Shown here: positions 1 to 5,765 of the stretch, piece by piece
Numbering within the stretch: position 1 is the first letter of the stretch
Layout: each line of letters opens with the position of its first letter
Assembly (NCBI GenBank): GCA_903934275.1
Contig: CAIZNF010000388.1
Coordinates: forward strand, 1 to 5,765
Origin: an uncultured Nitrosomonadales bacterium
Lineage (GTDB): Bacteria; Pseudomonadota; Gammaproteobacteria; Burkholderiales; Gallionellaceae
DNA: 5,765 nt
Direction: 5' to 3'
Notes under the pieces: model-generated
Seen by the model: the letters and a program-made list of their open reading frames with translations, nothing else
Told to the model about the DNA's origin: nothing
The model's database searches: none
Made by a program: the position numbers and the translations under genes

Positions 1-13
1 AAATTTTTGTCAT
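1..13 (-). CDS. Possible first codons of a further downstream gene (partial)
   Basis: An ATG on the minus strand at 13-11 is followed by codons reading M-T-K-I up to the window edge, 28 bases after the hpt stop codon. This spacing would fit another gene in the same operon, and many nucleoside phosphorylases begin with a short stretch like this. However, four residues cannot identify a family, and no Shine-Dalgarno sequence is visible in the A-rich stretch before the ATG. This is a weak, position-based suggestion; the sequence may equally be untranslated 3' end. Confidence 0.2.
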
Positions 14-41
14 TTTTTTACATCATTCGACTGATAAGAGA

Positions 42-590
42 TTATGCCTTCACCGCATATATGGCAGGCAGATTGCGCCACGCCCCTTCGATATCCATGC
101 CATAACCGAACACAAAACGGTTCGGCAACTCTACCCCGACAAAATCTGCATAGATAGGCTTTGGCTTGTCATGCAGCTTGTCGGCAAACACCGCGCTGTA
201 GCATTTTTTTGCGCCGAGCTTCATCACACGCTGGTGCAACGCCGCCAAAGTATGTCCCTCATCGAGAATATCATCCAGCACCAGCACTACGCGATTGCGG
301 ACATTCTCGTGCGGCTCGACTTTCCAGTGCATCTGCCCACCCTGCCGCGCATCGCCATAGCGCGACACATGCACATAATCGAAATCCAGCGAAAAATCGA
401 GCAGCGGCAACAGTTGCCCGCTAAACACCACCGCGCCACCCATTACCGAAAGCACCAGCGGGTGCATATCAGCCAAAGCTGAATTGATCTGCTGCGCGAC
501 CTTGTGCAGGGATGCCTGCACCTGCTCCGCCGAATACAGCAATTCAGCCTGTTGCAGAATGTCGCGGGAGCGCTGAACCGGAATACTCAT
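42..590 (-). CDS. hpt: Hypoxanthine-guanine phosphoribosyltransferase (purine salvage)
   Basis: This 182-residue cytoplasmic enzyme is expected to transfer the phosphoribosyl group of PRPP to hypoxanthine or guanine, giving IMP or GMP. The type I PRPP-binding signature is clear at residues 102-115 (VLVLDDILDEGHTL), with the two acidic residues D106 and D107. A pyrophosphate-loop motif MGGA lies at 50-53, and the flexible-loop motif SRYG is at 76-79. The C-terminal segment PNRFVFGYGMDIEGAWRNLP (about 156-175) fits the purine-binding hood, with the aromatic and Asp residues usual in the Hpt group. Length is normal for the family. The ATG at 590 is three bases after the galU stop and has no strong Shine-Dalgarno, so translation is probably coupled to galU. 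Hypoxanthine versus guanine versus xanthine preference cannot be settled from sequence alone. Confidence 0.92.
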   Translation of the reverse strand: MSIPVQRSRDILQQAELLYSAEQVQASLHKVAQQINSALADMHPLVLSVMGGAVVFSGQLLPLLDFSLDFDYVHVSRYGDARQGGQMHWKVEPHENVRNRVVLVLDDILDEGHTLAALHQRVMKLGAKKCYSAVFADKLHDKPKPIYADFVGVELPNRFVFGYGMDIEGAWRNLPAIYAVKA

Positions 591-593
591 ACA

Positions 594-1460
594 TTATTTC
601 AGGCTGTCCAGATACGCGGCGAACTCGTCGCACACTTCTGGATGCTTGAGCCCTAATGCCACCATCGCCTTGAGATAGCCCAGCTTGGATCCGCAATCAT
701 AGCGCGTCCCTTTGAAGCGGTAAGCCAACATTTTTTCTTCTTGCATCAGCGCGGCGATTCCGTCGGTCAACTGGATTTCTCCGCCCGCACCCGCCTGCAC
801 TTTTCCCAGATGATGAAAGATGCGTGGCGTAAGAATATAGCGCCCCACTACTGCAAGGGTCGATGGCGCGTCTTCCGGTTTGGGTTTTTCGATGATGCTA
901 TTCACCTGCTCCAAATCCGCTGACATGGGCGCACTACCGACGATGCCGTATTGCCGGGTCTGCTCGCGCGGCACATCCTGCACACCCAATATCGAGCACT
1001 GGTGCTGGCGGAATATATCCACCATCTGCTTGACGATAGGCGGTTCGCCATCGATCAAATCATCCGCCAGAATCACCGCAAACGGCTCGTCCTGCACCAC
1101 CGGTTGCGCGCACAATACCGCGTGCCCCAAGCCCAGCGGTTCTGCTTGGCGGATGTAGATACAGTTGATATGCGCGGGAATCACTTCGCGCACCAGACGC
1201 AGCAATTCCTCCTTGCCGCTTATCGCCAGCTCGGCTTCCAGTTCGTAGGCCTTGTCGAAATGGTCCTCAATCGCACGCTTGTTGCGCCCGGTGATGAACA
1301 CCATATCGGTGATACCCGCCGCCACCGCCTCTTCCACCGCATACTGGATCAGCGGCTTATCCACGATAGGCATCATTTCCTTCGGACTGGCCTTGGTGGC
1401 CGGAAGGAAGCGGCTACCCATGCCGGCGACCGGGAAGACTGCTTTGGTTATTTTTTTCAA
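594..1460 (-). CDS. galU: UTP-glucose-1-phosphate uridylyltransferase
   Basis: This enzyme makes UDP-glucose from UTP and glucose-1-phosphate, feeding lipopolysaccharide, exopolysaccharide and galactose metabolism. From the TTG at 1460 the protein has 288 residues, typical of bacterial GalU. The N-terminal nucleotide-binding loop is [20 protein letters not shown] (residues 6-25), followed by [11 protein letters not shown] (26-36). Further family motifs are GLGHAVLCA (110-118), ADD (132-134, metal/sugar-phosphate site), EKP (191-193, with the conserved Lys), GEIQLTD (227-233) and [13 protein letters not shown] (251-263). The TTG start is chosen because the protein then begins [13 protein letters not shown], as in other GalU proteins, and because a GGAGG lies six bases upstream. 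An ATG at 1490 would add ten residues ([10 protein letters not shown]) with no family likeness and would engulf that ribosome binding site. galU follows the palindromic element after ligA and precedes hpt by three bases. Confidence 0.95.
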   Translation of the reverse strand: MKKITKAVFPVAGMGSRFLPATKASPKEMMPIVDKPLIQYAVEEAVAAGITDMVFITGRNKRAIEDHFDKAYELEAELAISGKEELLRLVREVIPAHINCIYIRQAEPLGLGHAVLCAQPVVQDEPFAVILADDLIDGEPPIVKQMVDIFRQHQCSILGVQDVPREQTRQYGIVGSAPMSADLEQVNSIIEKPKPEDAPSTLAVVGRYILTPRIFHHLGKVQAGAGGEIQLTDGIAALMQEEKMLAYRFKGTRYDCGSKLGYLKAMVALGLKHPEVCDEFAAYLDSLK

Positions 1461-1466
1461 CTTATG

Positions 1467-1471
1467 CCTCC
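1467..1471 (-). promoter_or_regulatory. Shine-Dalgarno of galU
   Basis: On the minus strand the bases read GGAGG, followed by the six-base spacer CATAAG and the TTG codon at 1460. This is a near-ideal ribosome binding site and decides the galU start in favour of TTG over the ATG at 1490, which lies upstream of it. Confidence 0.85.
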
Positions 1472-1494
1472 ATGATTCACTGCAAACCATCTTG

Positions 1495-1559
1495 TCCGCA
1501 GATTACACAGATTAAGCAGATTAGTAAAAATTAGGTTCTGAATCTGCGTAATCTGCGGA
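1495..1559. repeat. Intergenic palindromic repeat of 9-base units; hairpin in ligA-galU transcript
   Basis: Two 19-base arms, 1495-1513 and 1541-1559, are inverted copies with one difference. In RNA read from the minus strand (TCCGCAGATTACGCAGATT pairing with AATCTGTGTAATCTGCGGA) that difference becomes a G-U wobble, so all 19 pairs can form around a 27-base AT-rich loop. In plus-strand RNA the same position is an A-C mismatch. The left arm continues as a tandem array with 9-base period: CAGATTA starts at 1499, 1508 and 1517. The right arm holds two such units in reverse. No U-run follows the hairpin in the sense direction, so it is not a standard intrinsic terminator. It may be a member of a dispersed intergenic repeat family, stabilise the ligA 3' end, or dampen read-through into galU; these roles are inferred. 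Confidence 0.85.
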
Positions 1560-1567
1560 TAAATGCT

Positions 1568-4686
<3,119 letters not shown>

Positions 4687-4695
4687 TTTTAGAAG

Positions 4696-4701
4696 CTCCC
4701 T
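4696..4701 (-). promoter_or_regulatory. Shine-Dalgarno of zipA
   Basis: The minus strand reads AGGGAG, nine bases before the ATG at 4686, within the short gap after the HD-GYP stop. It supports the ATG over the GTG at 4704, which lies just upstream of this site. Confidence 0.65.
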
Positions 4702-4710
4702 CACGCGACA

Positions 4711-5765
4711 CTAGGTATTTGCCAATTCCGGAAAAATAAAACGGAATGGGTCAATTTTCCATTTTTCTGGGGATTCCGCCTCCACGACCTTGTCCCCCCT
4801 CCCGCTGACACGCGACAAATCCGTATCTTTGGGAGGCAGGTAGCAGTTGTGCCTCAGATCATAGACGATTCGAACTATCGGCTGAGTCAGGTTTTTAGTC
4901 TGTTTTATAACAATTCCGAGCTTATCGCTTTCCAGCCGCACCAATGTACCGACAGGGTAAATTCCAATCGTCTTAATGAATTTTTGAACCATATCCATGT
5001 GAAACAGCTTCCCCGCCCCCTGATAAAGATTTCTGATAACCTGACAGGGGTCTCCGACCACGCCATACGGGCGAATGGAGATGCTGGCATCGTAGACATC
5101 CGCTATGGATGCCATCTGCCCGGCGATGGAGATTTCATCTCCCGTCAATTGATAAGGGTAACCGGTTCCGTCATACCGCTCATGGTGCTCCATAACTATC
5201 GAAATAGCTTTCTCTGGAAAGCTGCCGGAGTCAATCATTATTTCCGCTCCAAACAACGTGTGCTTTTTGACGATCTCCAGTTCTTCTGGATTCAATTTGC
5301 CAGGTTTTTTCAGAATGCTATTGGGAATCCGAGTATTTCCAATGTCTATGAATAAACTGCCAAGGCCCAAGTCGAGCAGTACGCCCCGATCCATCCCCAT
5401 AGTTAGCCCGAAAGCCATCATCAACGCGCTATGGCTTACCGCATGCTCCAGCGCATAACCGTCTTTCGATTTCTTGCGGCAAATCGTAACAATAGCATCT
5501 TTATTTGCACTGACCGAGTTGAAAATTTCTTCCAATAGTGGCTTTAGCGGCTCTGTTTGTATCTTTTCGCCAGACCGGACATCGTCGATGACATTTGCCA
5601 GCGCGGCACTGACTTTTCTCAGGATAGTTCTGGCCTCGTAAAGCTCATCCTCCAACGACTTTGGCTCCGGGGCAATTTCACTTTTCAGCCGCGTAAGCTC
5701 GGCCTTGCTTCGCGCATCATCCACTTCATCGTTATATTTCCGGCTTTTATCCGGGTCTATATACA
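4711..5765 (-). CDS. HD-GYP domain protein with N-terminal DUF3391, degenerate HD motif (5' end outside window)
   Basis: HD-GYP proteins usually hydrolyse cyclic di-GMP. The frame stays open to the right edge. Codons upstream of the GTG at 5724 read YIDPDKSRKYNDE, which resembles the end of a DUF3391 domain (typically VYIDT-like), so the gene is truncated here and the GTG is not the start. Numbering from that GTG, a helical linker spans about 20-75. The HD-GYP core spans about 88-255: first His H94, the HD region LFIDIGNTRIP (124-134), H155, HHERYDGTGYP (180-190) and IADVYDASISIRPY (207-220). The usual HDIGK reads IDIGN, so the metal-binding His and the Lys are lost while the Asp remains. The C-terminal tail (about 258-330, starting PVGTLVRLES) is typical of the DUF3391-HD-GYP subgroup. 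Catalysis is doubtful; a cyclic di-GMP effector role is an inference. It ends 24 bases before zipA and probably shares its transcript. Base composition looks more AT-rich than in ligA. Confidence 0.9.
   Translation of the reverse strand, partial: YIDPDKSRKYNDEVDDARSKAELTRLKSEIAPEPKSLEDELYEARTILRKVSAALANVIDDVRSGEKIQTEPLKPLLEEIFNSVSANKDAIVTICRKKSKDGYALEHAVSHSALMMAFGLTMGMDRGVLLDLGLGSLFIDIGNTRIPNSILKKPGKLNPEELEIVKKHTLFGAEIMIDSGSFPEKAISIVMEHHERYDGTGYPYQLTGDEISIAGQMASIADVYDASISIRPYGVVGDPCQVIRNLYQGAGKLFHMDMVQKFIKTIGIYPVGTLVRLESDKLGIVIKQTKNLTQPIVRIVYDLRHNCYLPPKDTDLSRVSGRGDKVVEAESPEKWKIDPFRFIFPELANT

Noticed and set aside
1..41. Intrinsic terminator after hpt
   Set aside because: The stretch is A/T-rich, with a run of A on the minus strand, but there is no GC-rich hairpin before a U-run in the transcribed direction.
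1495..1559. CRISPR array or intrinsic terminator at the palindromic element
   Set aside because: The units are 9 bases with no spacers, which excludes a CRISPR array. The stem is not followed by a U-run on either strand, which argues against an intrinsic terminator.
1461..1567. A dedicated galU promoter in the ligA-galU gap
   Set aside because: TAATCT strings resemble a -10 box, but they are part of the repeat units and no -35 box at proper spacing was found.
5722..5724. GTG at 5724 as the true start of the HD-GYP gene
   Set aside because: The frame is open to the window edge and the upstream codons (YIDPDKSRKYNDE) match the end of a DUF3391 domain, so the start lies outside.

Overview
All recognisable genes in this window lie on the minus strand and read from right to left. 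In order of transcription they are: an HD-GYP/DUF3391 protein whose 5' end lies beyond the right edge, a ZipA-type cell division protein, NAD-dependent DNA ligase (ligA), UTP-glucose-1-phosphate uridylyltransferase (galU) and a hypoxanthine-guanine phosphoribosyltransferase (hpt). Coding density is very high. The gene content, the zipA-ligA adjacency, the long beta-type ZipA C-terminal region and the moderate-to-high GC suggest a betaproteobacterium, perhaps in the Nitrosomonadales/Gallionellaceae range. The lineage is an inference, because no rRNA or other marker is present.

Right block (3568-5765): the HD-GYP gene ends 24 bases before the preferred zipA start. zipA and ligA overlap by one base as TGATG, so these three genes look like one transcription unit. 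The HD-GYP protein has the GYP signature, but the histidine of its HD pair is replaced by isoleucine. It may therefore bind cyclic di-GMP, or another ligand, rather than hydrolyse it. Its placement directly before a divisome anchor and a replication/repair ligase would link second-messenger sensing to the cell cycle; that link is an inference. ZipA appears to carry two related FtsZ-binding-like folds in tandem.

Middle gap (1461-1567): the only sizeable non-coding stretch lies between ligA and galU. It holds a 65-base element made of 9-base units, with two 19-base arms that fold into a long hairpin, followed by the galU ribosome binding site. No convincing promoter or intrinsic terminator is visible.

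Left block (42-1460): galU is best started at a TTG with a strong Shine-Dalgarno sequence. It is followed after three bases by hpt, so the two are probably co-translated. They supply UDP-glucose for surface polysaccharide and purine nucleotides by salvage. The last 41 bases at the left edge hold no terminator and possibly the first codons of another gene.

No mobile element, CRISPR array, tRNA or rRNA was found. Most of the window is conserved housekeeping sequence. The unusual points are the degenerate HD-GYP, the duplicated ZipA domain and the intergenic palindromic repeat.
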